Below, in pieces: positions 1 through 7,275 of a stretch of 29,746 nt of DNA (position 1 is the stretch's first letter; each line of letters starts with the position of its first letter). Location of the stretch: contig JBOGVZ010000022.1 in NCBI GenBank assembly GCA_050692985.1, forward strand, positions 1-29,746, in the 5' to 3' direction. Under the pieces are notes generated by a model that searched no databases, was not told the origin of the DNA, and worked only from the letters and a program-made list of their open reading frames with translations. The translations under genes were made by a program, and so were the position numbers. Source of the DNA: JBOGVZ01 sp050692985 (GTDB lineage Bacteria > Actinomycetota > UBA4738 > CALAEC01).

Positions 1-2
1 CC

Positions 3-140
3 AACGAGGCCGACGGCGCGCTGGTGATCACGCGCGGCCAGGGCGTGCGCGTGTGGGACGAGGACGGGCGCGACTATATCGAGGGCATGGCCGGGCTGTG
101 GTGCGTCTCGCTCGGCTTCGGCGAGGAGCGCCTGGCCGAG
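3..140 (+). pseudogene. N-terminal fragment of a class III (omega) aminotransferase, joined in frame to RecN
   Basis: The first ~46 codons read like the N-terminal part of pyridoxal-phosphate class III aminotransferases: an RGQGVRVWDEDGRDY stretch followed by EGMAGLWCVSLGFGEERL, the conserved start of omega-amino acid:pyruvate transaminases. The cofactor-binding lysine domain is absent. Without a stop or frame change the reading frame turns into RecN at roughly positions 125-160. The true start lies left of the window. This is either a misassembly at a contig end or a real deletion fusing two genes. The family match is by recognition; the exact breakpoint is an estimate. Confidence 0.72.
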
Positions 141-1121
141 GCCGCCGCGGCGCTGGCGGACGAGGGTGGCGGGGCGGACGCCCTCCGCCGGGCGGCGGCC
201 GCCGTCCGGGACGCGGCCCACGTCGATCCCGGGGTCGGCGAGCTCTCCGAGCGCCTCTCCTCGCTGGCCGCGGAGGGCGACGATCTAACCGGGGCGCTGC
301 GGGGCCACCTGGACTCGGTGGATCTCGACCCCGCCAGGCTGGAGGAGGTGCGGGAGCGGATCGTGGCGATCCGCGGCCTCGAGCGGAAGTACGGCGAGGG
401 GGAGGAGGGCATCCTGGCCTACCTGGAGGAGGCTCGGGGGAAGCTGGTGTCGCTGGAGGGGGCCGGACGGGAGCGGGAGGCCCTGGCCCAGGAGGCCGCG
501 GCGCTAGAGGAGGAGACGGGCACGCTGGCAGGGCAGCTGACCGCGGCACGGAAGGAGGCCGCCCCCCGCCTGTCGGCGGCCATCCACGCGGAGATCCAGG
601 ACCTGGGCATGGAGGGCGCATCGATCGAGGTCCGGCTGGAGCCCCACGAGCACCCCGGCCCCGGAGGCGCCGAGGGGGCGGTGCTGCTGCTCTCGGGCGG
701 CCCGGGGCAGCCTCCCCAGCCGCTGTCGCGGGTCGCCTCCGGCGGGGAGCTGTCCCGGACGATGCTGGGCTGCCGCACGGTGCTGGCGGATCTCGACCAG
801 GTGCCCACGCTCGTCTTCGACGAGGTGGATGCGGGGATCGGAGGCCGGGCCGGGGTGGCGGTGGGCCGGCGGCTGGCCAGGCTGGGCCGGCACCGCCAGG
901 TCCTGGTGGTCACCCACCTTCCCCAGATCGCCTGCTTCGCCGACCGCCAGCTCCGCGTGACCAAGGATGCCGGCACCGCCACCGTGGTGGCCCTCCAGGG
1001 AGAGGATCGGATCGAGGAGCTGTCTCGGATGCTGTCTCGGATGCTGTCCGGGCTGCCCACCGACGAGGCGGCCACGCACGCCGCCCAGCTGCTGGCCGAA
1101 GCGGCTCGGGAGCGGGCATGA
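141..1121 (+). CDS. recN: DNA repair protein RecN, C-terminal half (5' truncated)
   Basis: RecN is an SMC-like ATPase that organises DNA ends during recombinational double-strand break repair. Only the C-terminal ~325 residues are present, against about 550-590 in the family; the N-terminal Walker A half is missing. What remains is the second arm of the coiled coil (about positions 300-600) and then the C-terminal ATPase lobe, with the ABC signature SGGELSR (near 740), Walker B/D-loop TLVFDEVDAGIGG (near 810) and the switch histidine in VTHLPQIA (near 910). The usual ARML motif near the end is expanded by a 12-base tandem repeat giving RMLSRMLSG. The stop codon overlaps the next ATG (ATGA). 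The position, before an M23-like gene and steA, is normal for Actinomycetota recN. Confidence 0.88.
   Translation, partial: AAAALADEGGGADALRRAAAAVRDAAHVDPGVGELSERLSSLAAEGDDLTGALRGHLDSVDLDPARLEEVRERIVAIRGLERKYGEGEEGILAYLEEARGKLVSLEGAGREREALAQEAAALEEETGTLAGQLTAARKEAAPRLSAAIHAEIQDLGMEGASIEVRLEPHEHPGPGGAEGAVLLLSGGPGQPPQPLSRVASGGELSRTMLGCRTVLADLDQVPTLVFDEVDAGIGGRAGVAVGRRLARLGRHRQVLVVTHLPQIACFADRQLRVTKDAGTATVVALQGEDRIEELSRMLSRMLSGLPTDEAATHAAQLLAEAARERA
1021..1047 (+). repeat. 12-bp in-frame tandem duplication inside recN
   Basis: The unit TGTCTCGGATGC occurs at 1021-1032 and again at 1033-1044, followed by a partial third copy (TGTCC). It inserts four residues (SRML) into the conserved C-terminal RecN motif while keeping the frame. 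Confidence 0.9.
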
Positions 1122-1867
1122 GGCGCCGCCCCCGGGGCCGCCTGGTGGTCGTGGGATCCCTGTTCGTGGCGGCGGGCGCGGTGTGGGGGTCCGCGTTCCT
1201 GTTCATCCACCCGGTGCCCCCGGTGCGCTCCGCGACCGTCGCCCTCCCGGCCGCCCCTCCCCCCGCCGAACCGCCGCCGACGATCTCGCCGGGTCCGGAC
1301 CTGCTCCCGGTGTTCGCCCAGGTGGCCGGGGTCCAGCTCCGGATGGTCTCGGAACGGGCCGTGGCCGTGGCCTTCCACGAGGCCTCGCTGCCCGACGCCC
1401 TGGAGCTTCGGCCGGTGGGGCGATGCCGGGTGTGCCGGAACGCCAAGAAGTTCTCCCCGCCGGTGGCGGATTCCTCCGGCCAGCCCTACGTCGTCATGGA
1501 CGCCCGGGGACGGTCCACGCCGGCCACCTCCGCCGTCGACACCGTGCTCCCCCGGGGAGAGACCGTCCTGGCCCCGGTGAGCGGCACGGTGGCCCGCGTG
1601 ACGCGGTACCGTCTCTACGGACGGTACTGGGACGCCCGGGTGGAGATCCGACCCGATGGGGCGCCCCGGCACCGAGTGGTGGTGATCCACCTCATGGGCG
1701 TGATGCTGGAGCGAGGAGACCGCGTGGAGGCCTCGGCCACCAGGCTGGGCGTGCCCCGGCGGTTCCCGTTCGAGTCCCAGGTCGATCGGTACGTCCCAGG
1801 TGGCCGGCCCCACGTGCACCTGGAGGTGAAGCGACCTGCGCCTCGGCGCGCGGACTCGAAACCGTAG
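1118..1867 (+). CDS. Membrane-anchored M23-like (degenerate LytM) protein
   Basis: This 249-residue protein starts at an ATG that overlaps the recN stop codon. Residues 8-30 form one hydrophobic signal-anchor segment, followed by a Pro/Ala-rich linker (about 41-60). It has a Cys pair, C103 and C106. The C-terminal part (about 135-236) resembles the M23 peptidase beta fold: LPRGETVLAPVSGTV, then VVVIHLMG (H191), then GGRPHVHLEV (H232, H234). The first zinc ligand of the family's HxxxD motif appears to be Thr137 (with Asp141), so hydrolysis of peptidoglycan is doubtful. Degenerate LytM proteins usually act as activators of amidases, but that role here is inference. Its place next to steA, which lies within a division-linked cluster, fits an envelope function. 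Confidence 0.68.
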   Translation: MRRRPRGRLVVVGSLFVAAGAVWGSAFLFIHPVPPVRSATVALPAAPPPAEPPPTISPGPDLLPVFAQVAGVQLRMVSERAVAVAFHEASLPDALELRPVGRCRVCRNAKKFSPPVADSSGQPYVVMDARGRSTPATSAVDTVLPRGETVLAPVSGTVARVTRYRLYGRYWDARVEIRPDGAPRHRVVVIHLMGVMLERGDRVEASATRLGVPRRFPFESQVDRYVPGGRPHVHLEVKRPAPRRADSKP

Positions 1868-1886
1868 GGTTCGGCGGGAGGAAGCC

Positions 1887-3008
1887 GTGGCCCGGGTGGA
1901 CACCCGGACCAAGCGCCTGCTGACCCGGATCCACCCCGGCGAGGTGGCCGTCATCGAGCACGAGGACCTCGACCGGGTGGCCGCGGAGGGCCTGGTGTCC
2001 CGGGGCGTGTCGGCGGTGGTGAACGCCAGCCCTTCGATCACCGGGCGGTACCCGAACCTAGGGCCCCTGGTCCTGGCTCGGGCGGCCATCCCCCTGATCG
2101 ACAGCGTCGGGCCGCTGCTCATGCACAAGGTCAGGGACGGCACACTCGTACGGATCGACGGTGACCGGGTCCTGGTGGACGGGGAGCTCGTCGGCGTGGG
2201 CATCCTCCAGTCCGAGCGGGCCATCCTGGCGGCCATGGACGAGGCTCGGGCCACCCTGGCCGGGCAGTTCGATGCGTTCGCCCGGAACACCCTGGAGTAC
2301 CTCCAGCGGGAACGCGACCTGCTGTTCGGGGGGGAGGGGATGCCCGACCTCGAGCACGACCTGTCCCACCGCCACGTGCTGGTGGTCGTCCGGGGCACGA
2401 ACTACCGCGAGGACCTGGCCGCCCTGCGGGCCTACGTCCGGGACGTGAAGCCGATCCTGGTGGGGGTGGATGGCGGCTCCGACGCCCTGATCGAGCAGGG
2501 CTACATCCCGCACGTGATCGTCGGCGACATGGACAGCATCTCCGAGCGAGCGCTGCGTTCCGGAGCGGAGATCGTCCTGCACGCGTATCCCGGCGGTCGG
2601 GCCCCCGGACGGGAGCGGCTCGAAGAGCTGGGGCTGGGCTTCAAGGTGGTGGAGGCCTCGGGGACCAGCGAGGACCTCGCCTACCTCCTGGCGCACGAGA
2701 AGGGTGCCGACCTGATCGTGGCCGTGGGGAGCCATGGGAACCTCCGGGAGTTCCTGGACAAGGGACGACAGGGCATGGCCAGCACGTTCCTGGTGCGGCT
2801 GCGGGTGGGGGAGATCCTGGTCGATGCCAAGGGGGTGTCCCGGATGTACCGGGGCAGCGTGCGCGGCCGGGACATGGCCCTGCTGGTGGGGGCGGCCCTG
2901 TTCTCCATGGTGGCCGTGGTGGCCGTCTCCCATCCGGTGCGCCTGTTCCTCCGCCAGCTCGTGGAGATGGGCCGCCAGCTCCTGTTCCGCCTCGGCCAGC
3001 TGTTCTGA
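1887..3008 (+). CDS. steA: SteA-like putative cytokinetic ring protein
   Basis: The 373-residue product matches SteA, described in corynebacteria as a divisome-associated protein acting with SteB in cell separation. The N-terminal part carries HPGEVAVIEHEDLDRVAAE and an SPSITGRYPNLGP stretch. The middle has a thiamin-pyrophosphokinase-like fold with VDGGSDALIEQGYIPHVIVGDMDS (about 190-215). A hydrophobic segment near the C-terminus (MALLVGAALFSMVAVVAV, about 330-347) is a likely membrane anchor, so the bulk is probably cytosolic. The GTG start is supported by GGGAGGAAG just upstream (1875-1883). Two small hairpins follow the stop (3033-3045 and 3047-3061). Confidence 0.85.
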   Translation: MARVDTRTKRLLTRIHPGEVAVIEHEDLDRVAAEGLVSRGVSAVVNASPSITGRYPNLGPLVLARAAIPLIDSVGPLLMHKVRDGTLVRIDGDRVLVDGELVGVGILQSERAILAAMDEARATLAGQFDAFARNTLEYLQRERDLLFGGEGMPDLEHDLSHRHVLVVVRGTNYREDLAALRAYVRDVKPILVGVDGGSDALIEQGYIPHVIVGDMDSISERALRSGAEIVLHAYPGGRAPGRERLEELGLGFKVVEASGTSEDLAYLLAHEKGADLIVAVGSHGNLREFLDKGRQGMASTFLVRLRVGEILVDAKGVSRMYRGSVRGRDMALLVGAALFSMVAVVAVSHPVRLFLRQLVEMGRQLLFRLGQLF

Positions 3009-3032
3009 ACCTCGCGGTACCGGGAGCGGCGG

Positions 3033-3061
3033 GACCGCCGCGGTCTGGACGGCGGGCGTCC
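3033..3061 (+). terminator. Two adjacent hairpins after steA (possible terminator or attenuator)
   Basis: GACCG-CCG-CGGTC (3033-3045) and GGACG-GCGGG-CGTCC (3047-3061) are perfect 5-bp stems in tandem directly behind the steA stop. There is no T-tract, so intrinsic termination is uncertain. A new -10 element follows at 3087, consistent with a transcript boundary here. Confidence 0.35.
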
Positions 3062-3086
3062 CCCCAGTGAAGAGGCCCCGCGCGCC

Positions 3087-3092
3087 TAGAAT
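3087..3092 (+). promoter_or_regulatory. -10 element TAGAAT before the mctB/steB-like gene
   Basis: TAGAAT fits the actinobacterial TANNNT -10 consensus. The predicted start of transcription, about 7 bases downstream, lies 4-5 bases before an ATG (3104) that opens a micro-ORF. No convincing -35 box was seen. Confidence 0.5.
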
Positions 3093-3103
3093 GGCCCGAT
3101 CCC

Positions 3104-3139
3104 ATGCGCATCGACCGATCGAAAGGGTGGCCCGGGTGA
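3104..3139 (+). CDS. 11-codon upstream ORF coupled to the mctB/steB-like start
   Basis: ATG at 3104 opens the peptide MRIDRSKGWPG. Its TGA stop (3137-3139) overlaps the GTG start of the next gene as GTGA. The ATG lies 11 bases after the TAGAAT box and has no Shine-Dalgarno sequence, so it would be read from a nearly leaderless mRNA. The overlap suggests translational coupling: ribosomes finishing the micro-ORF can restart on the downstream GTG. Seen in sequence: box, ORF and overlap. Inferred: that it is translated at all. Confidence 0.35.
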   Translation: MRIDRSKGWPG

Positions 3140-4053
3140 TCTCGTTCCGCTTCCATCTCGTCTCCGTGGTGGCCGTGTTCCTGGCCCTGGGGCTGGGGGT
3201 GCTCTCCGGGACCACGGTGCTGAACCGGGGGATCGTGGCCCAGCTGGAGCGACAGACCGAGCGCCTGGCCACCGACGCCCAGGAGCTGCGGGGCCAGGTC
3301 ACCGAGCTCCAGGCCCAGGCCGACCAGTGGGGGTTGTTCGGCGAGGAGCTGATCCCGTACCTGCTCGACGAGCGGCTCGAAGGAAGGGCCGTGGTCCTCA
3401 TCACCCAGGAGGGGACTGACGAAGCGGCCGTGGCCGCGGTCCAGGAGATGCTGGAGCGGGCGGGAGCCAGCATCCTGACCCTGCTGCAGATTACCGACCG
3501 GATGGCCCTGCCCACCGACGTCGACCGCCAGGACCTGGCCACCGCCATCGGGACCGTCCGCATCGATGAGCCCGAGACGCTGAAGGCTCGTGCGGCCGTC
3601 CAGCTGGCCGACCAGCTGGCCTTCGGCGCCTCGGAGGGTGATGTCCTCGGTCGCTTGATGGACGGGGGGTTCGTGGCGAACCTGGGTCGGAACCTCGGCG
3701 AGGCCCAGGTGCGGGAGCTCTCCCAGGCGGACGCGGTTGTCGTCGTGGCCGGGGGGCTCCAGGTCCTGCCCCCGAGGCCGGAGCGGTTCCTGATCCCGTT
3801 CGTGGAAGCCGCGGCCGAGAGTGGGATCCCGCTGGCCGCCGCCGAGCCGCTCGATACGGTGTTCGAGCTGGTGGGCCCGCTCCGCTCGGACGATGCGGTC
3901 ACCGCCCGGATCGTCACCCAGGACAACGTGGACCAGGTTCCTGGCACGTTCGGCCTGGTCCTGGCCCTGGGGGACCTGCTCGACGAGGGTCGGGCGGGGC
4001 ACTACGGCGTGAAGGACAGGGCATCCGGTGTCATCCCTCCGCCCTCCGTCTGA
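3136..4053 (+). CDS. MctB/SteB-like copper transporter family protein
   Basis: This 305-residue protein belongs to the family annotated as copper transporter MctB (mycobacteria) and SteB (corynebacteria, partner of SteA). I chose GTG 3136 because the resulting start, VISFRFHLVSVVAVFLALGL, matches the family's N-terminal membrane helix (about residues 8-26), and AAAGGG lies about 8 bases upstream; the earlier ATG at 3091 would lie inside the -10 box. A coiled coil follows (LERQTERLATDAQELRGQVTELQAQ, about 32-58), then an extracytoplasmic alpha/beta domain. Adjacency to steA favours a division role over copper handling, but this is inference. The 3' end overlaps the next gene by 26 bases. Confidence 0.8.
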   Translation: MISFRFHLVSVVAVFLALGLGVLSGTTVLNRGIVAQLERQTERLATDAQELRGQVTELQAQADQWGLFGEELIPYLLDERLEGRAVVLITQEGTDEAAVAAVQEMLERAGASILTLLQITDRMALPTDVDRQDLATAIGTVRIDEPETLKARAAVQLADQLAFGASEGDVLGRLMDGGFVANLGRNLGEAQVRELSQADAVVVVAGGLQVLPPRPERFLIPFVEAAAESGIPLAAAEPLDTVFELVGPLRSDDAVTARIVTQDNVDQVPGTFGLVLALGDLLDEGRAGHYGVKDRASGVIPPPSV

Positions 4054-4729
4054 GCCCCGCGTGGTGGCGGTGATCACCGCCCGCGACGAAGCCGGCCGGA
4101 TCGGGGCCACCGTGGAGGCGGTCCGTGGACTGCCGGAGGTGACCGAGGTGGTCGTGGCCTCGGACGGGTCCGCGGACGGAACCGTGGAGGAGGCCCGAGC
4201 CGCCGGGGCCCGGGTGCTGGCCATGGCGCGGCCGATGGGCAAGGGTGGTGCCGTGGAGATGGCCCTATCGCGGATCGGGGCCGCCGACGGCTACCTCCTG
4301 CTCGACGGTGACCTGGGCGCCTCGGCGAAGCAGGCGGGCCGGCTCCTGGACGAGGTCCTGGCCGGCCGGGCCGACGTGGCCATCGGCGCCTTCCCTCGGG
4401 ATCCCCGCCACGGGGGCTTTCGCATCGTGAAGCGACTGGCCACCGTGGTGATCCGGGCGCTGTCGGGGTTCCGCGCTCGGGAACCCCTGTCGGGACAGCG
4501 AGCCCTGAGCCGCCGGGCGGTGGATGCCGTCCGTCCCCTGGCACATGGGTTCGGGGTGGAGGTGGCCATGACCATCGACGCCGTCCGGGCCGGCCTCCGG
4601 GTTGTGGAGGTGCCGGTGGCCATGGAGCATCGAAGCACCGGCCGCGACGTGGCCGGATTCGTCCATCGCGGCCGCCAGGGGGCGGCCGTGCTCCGGGTGG
4701 CGGCCCCCCGGGCGCTCGGCCGCCGATGA
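4028..4729 (+). CDS. Glycosyltransferase family 2 protein
   Basis: A 233-residue GT-A fold enzyme that should transfer a sugar from a nucleotide- or lipid-linked donor. Visible motifs are the N-terminal VVAVITARDEAGRIGATVEAV, the VVASDGSADGT loop, and LLLDGDLGAS, whose DGD is the metal/nucleotide-binding DxD motif. EPLSGQRALSRRAV and GFGVEVAMTIDAVRAG are typical of dolichyl-phosphate-mannose-synthase-like and glucosyl-3-phosphoglycerate-synthase-like members. The acceptor cannot be told. It has no membrane helices. GTG 4028 gives a 26-base overlap with the previous gene; a start at GTG 4061-4066 is also possible. It is linked to the following MraY-like gene by ATGA, so the two probably act in one envelope glycan or lipid pathway. 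Confidence 0.78.
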   Translation: MSSLRPPSEPRVVAVITARDEAGRIGATVEAVRGLPEVTEVVVASDGSADGTVEEARAAGARVLAMARPMGKGGAVEMALSRIGAADGYLLLDGDLGASAKQAGRLLDEVLAGRADVAIGAFPRDPRHGGFRIVKRLATVVIRALSGFRAREPLSGQRALSRRAVDAVRPLAHGFGVEVAMTIDAVRAGLRVVEVPVAMEHRSTGRDVAGFVHRGRQGAAVLRVAAPRALGRR

Positions 4730-5550
4730 CGGCGATCGCGGTGGCCCTGGCGCTCGGCCTGGTGGGCGCCGCCGCGCTCGGGTCGCTGACGACCCTGTCG
4801 CGGCCCCCGATCGGGGTGATCCGCGAGAACTACGCCGGGCGGTGGATCCCCGTCGTCCTGGGGCTGGCCATGGTCGCCGCGGCCGTGCCCAGCGCCATCA
4901 TCGGCGCCCGGGTCGGCGATCGCGTGGCGGCCCTGGGCCTGCGGGGGGACATCCTGGTGGCCGCCGTGGTGGGGCTGTGGGTGGTCGGGGCGCTCGACGA
5001 CGCCTTCGGTGGCCCCGTTCGGGGCATCAGGGCACACATGGCCAGCCTGCTTCGGGGTCGGCCCACCACCGGACTGCTGAAGATGGCGGCGGGCGTGGCG
5101 GCCGCGGTGGTCCTGGGCCTGGCCCTGGGTGGCGATCCCGTGCGGGTTGGCGCCTCCGTGGTGCTGATCGCCGTGGCCACGAACGTGTGGAACGCCCTGG
5201 ACGTCGTGCCGGGCCGGGCCCTGAGGTGGGGGATCGTGGCCCTGGTCCCCCTGCTGGCGCTGGGGTGGCAGGGAGACTACGGCCTGGTGGCCGCCGGGAT
5301 GCTCGGTGCCGCCCTGGGCGTGCTGCCGTTCGACCTGGCCGAGCGAGGGATGCTGGGCGACGCCGGCTCCAACCCCCTGGGGCTGGTCGTGGGGGCGGGC
5401 CTGGCAGGGTTCCTGCCCACGCCCTGGGTGGTGGTGGCCGCGGTGGTGGGCCTGGCGCTCCAGCTGGCCGCCGAGACCATCACGATCAGCCGGCTGATCG
5501 ATGCCGTTCCTCCGCTGCGCTGGTTCGATCGCCTGGGCCGAAGATCGTGA
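4726..5550 (+). CDS. MraY/WecA-like glycosyltransferase family 4 membrane protein
   Basis: A 274-residue polytopic membrane protein with about eight hydrophobic segments. It keeps landmarks of the polyprenyl-phosphate N-acetylhexosamine-1-phosphate transferase family: GALDD (Asp pair, near residue 91), TNVWNALDVVPGRALR at the position of the family's NxxNxxDG(L/I)DG, and MLGDAGSNPLG near 210, like the family's GDxGS loop. It is shorter than MraY (about 360 residues), and its second Asp cluster is altered, so the substrate may differ. Such short GT4 proteins sit beside steA/steB in other Actinomycetota. It starts within the stop codon of the GT2 gene, so the two are translationally coupled. 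It is not the main mraY, which belongs to the dcw cluster. Confidence 0.7.
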   Translation: MTAIAVALALGLVGAAALGSLTTLSRPPIGVIRENYAGRWIPVVLGLAMVAAAVPSAIIGARVGDRVAALGLRGDILVAAVVGLWVVGALDDAFGGPVRGIRAHMASLLRGRPTTGLLKMAAGVAAAVVLGLALGGDPVRVGASVVLIAVATNVWNALDVVPGRALRWGIVALVPLLALGWQGDYGLVAAGMLGAALGVLPFDLAERGMLGDAGSNPLGLVVGAGLAGFLPTPWVVVAAVVGLALQLAAETITISRLIDAVPPLRWFDRLGRRS

Positions 5551-5600
5551 CGTTCCCGCAACAGGTGAGCGTTCCCGCCGCCCCTCGTTCCTCCGTCTGC

Positions 5601-5606
5601 TACAGT
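5601..5606 (+). promoter_or_regulatory. -10 element TACAGT of pyrG
   Basis: TACAGT lies 11 bases before the GTG start of pyrG, leaving at most about five bases of untranslated leader, so the mRNA would be nearly leaderless. The sequence before the start (GGAATCCCGAG) has only a weak Shine-Dalgarno-like GAG. No clear -35 was found. Confidence 0.5.
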
Positions 5607-5617
5607 GGAATCCCGAG

Positions 5618-7258
5618 GTGACCGACAGCCCACGATTCATCTTCGTCACCGGAGGCGTTTCCTCCAGCCTCGGCAAGGGGATCACCTCCGCGTCGCTCGG
5701 CCGCCTCCTCAAGTCGCGCGGGCTCCGGGTCACCCTCCAGAAGCTCGATCCGTACATCAACGTGGATCCCGGGACCATGAACCCCTTCGAGCACGGAGAG
5801 GTCTTCGTGCTCGACGACGGGGCCGAGACGGACCTCGACCTCGGCCACTACGAGCGCTTCACGGACGAGAGCCTGCACCGCGGCTCGAACGTGACCGCGG
5901 GCGCCGTGTACCAGTCGGTGATCGCCAAGGAGCGGCGAGGGGAGTTCCTCGGCAAGACCGTCCAGGTCATCCCCCACATCACCGACGAGATCAAGGCCAG
6001 GATCAGGGGCCTGGCGGCCGCCGCCGACGCGGAGGTGGTGATCGTGGAGGTGGGCGGGACCGTGGGAGACATCGAGAGCCTCCCGTTCCTGGAGGCCATC
6101 AGGCAGCTTCGGAACGAGATCGGCCGGGACCGCTGCGCGTTCGTGCACGTGTCCCTCCTGCCCCACATCGGTCCCACCGGTGAGCTGAAGACCAAGCCCA
6201 CCCAGCACTCCGTGAAGGAGCTGCGGTCCCTCGGTATCCAGCCGGACGCGATCGTGTGCCGCTCCGACCGGCCGATCGGGCGAGGGCTGAAGGAGAAGAT
6301 CTCGCTGCTGTGCGACGTGCCCGTAGATGCGGTCGTCTCGGCCGTGGACGCCGACAGCATCTACGACGTTCCTCTGGTCCTCCGCGAGGAGCGCCTCGAT
6401 GACGAGCTGGTCCGCCACCTCCGCCTCCCGGAGGGGGATCCGGACCTGTCCGAGTGGCAGGCGCTGGTCGAGAGGATCGACGACGCCGCCGATCCCGTGG
6501 ATATCGCCGTGGTCGGCAAGTACGTGAACCTCCCCGATGCCTACCTGTCGGTCATCGAGGCCCTCAAGCACGGCGGGTATCACCACGGGAGCAAGGTTCG
6601 GATCCACTGGGTGGCCTCCGACGAGCTCGCCGGCGGCAAGGTGGAGGAGCTCCTGGGGTCGGCAGACGGGATCCTGGTCCCCGGCGGGTTCGGCGTGCGT
6701 GGCGTGGAGGGCAAGGTCGACGCGGTGCGCTTCGCCCGCGAGCGGGGGATCCCGTTCCTGGGGATCTGCCTCGGCCTCCAGTGCGCCGTGATCGAGTTCG
6801 CCCGCCAGGTGTGCGGGCTGCCCAGGGCCAACTCGAGCGAGTTCGACCCCGCGTGCCCCGACCCGGTGATCGACCTCCTGCCCGAGCAGAAGGACATCAC
6901 GGACATGGGCGGCTCGATGCGCCTGGGTGCCCAGCCCTGCCACCTCGTCGCCGGGACCAGGGCCGCCGCGGCCTACGGCGAGCCGGTGGTGTACGAGCGA
7001 CACCGGCACCGCTACGAGGTGAACCCCGCGTACCGGCGGATCCTCGAGAGCCACGGCATGGTCATGTCGGGCACCTCCCCGGACGGCCGCCTGGTGGAGA
7101 TCATCGAGCTGCCGGACCACCCGTTCTTCGTGGCCGGGCAGTTCCACCCCGAGCTGAAGTCCCGCCCCACCCGGCCCCACCCGCTGTACCGCGACTTCGT
7201 GGGCGCCGCGGTGGCCCGCCGCCGGGCCCCGGATAGGGCCGCGGCGGCCACTCCCTGA
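5618..7258 (+). CDS. pyrG: CTP synthase
   Basis: CTP synthase makes CTP from UTP, ATP and glutamine in the cytosol. The 546-residue product has the full two-domain layout. The synthase domain begins RFIFVTGGVSSSLGKGITSASLG (P-loop) and contains DPYINVDPGTMNPFEHGEV and the VGGTVGDIES loop. The class I glutamine amidotransferase domain (about 290-540) has GGFGVRG, the nucleophile Cys in GICLGLQCAV (about residue 384), and the His/Glu pair in FHPELKSRP. GTG 5618 is chosen because translation then starts right before the conserved RFIFVTGG; longer versions have no homology. It stands alone, in front of a convergent membrane-protein gene whose stop is 17 bases away. Confidence 0.97.
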   Translation: MTDSPRFIFVTGGVSSSLGKGITSASLGRLLKSRGLRVTLQKLDPYINVDPGTMNPFEHGEVFVLDDGAETDLDLGHYERFTDESLHRGSNVTAGAVYQSVIAKERRGEFLGKTVQVIPHITDEIKARIRGLAAAADAEVVIVEVGGTVGDIESLPFLEAIRQLRNEIGRDRCAFVHVSLLPHIGPTGELKTKPTQHSVKELRSLGIQPDAIVCRSDRPIGRGLKEKISLLCDVPVDAVVSAVDADSIYDVPLVLREERLDDELVRHLRLPEGDPDLSEWQALVERIDDAADPVDIAVVGKYVNLPDAYLSVIEALKHGGYHHGSKVRIHWVASDELAGGKVEELLGSADGILVPGGFGVRGVEGKVDAVRFARERGIPFLGICLGLQCAVIEFARQVCGLPRANSSEFDPACPDPVIDLLPEQKDITDMGGSMRLGAQPCHLVAGTRAAAAYGEPVVYERHRHRYEVNPAYRRILESHGMVMSGTSPDGRLVEIIELPDHPFFVAGQFHPELKSRPTRPHPLYRDFVGAAVARRRAPDRAAAATP

Positions 7259-7275
7259 GCCGGGGCGAGCCCCCC

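Noticed and set aside
419..4242. Very long minus-strand ORFs opposite recN, steA, mctB and others (several over 500 codons)
   Set aside because: They are rich in Arg, Pro, Ser and Gly, lack any recognisable domain, and lie opposite well-supported genes; long antisense frames are expected at this GC content.
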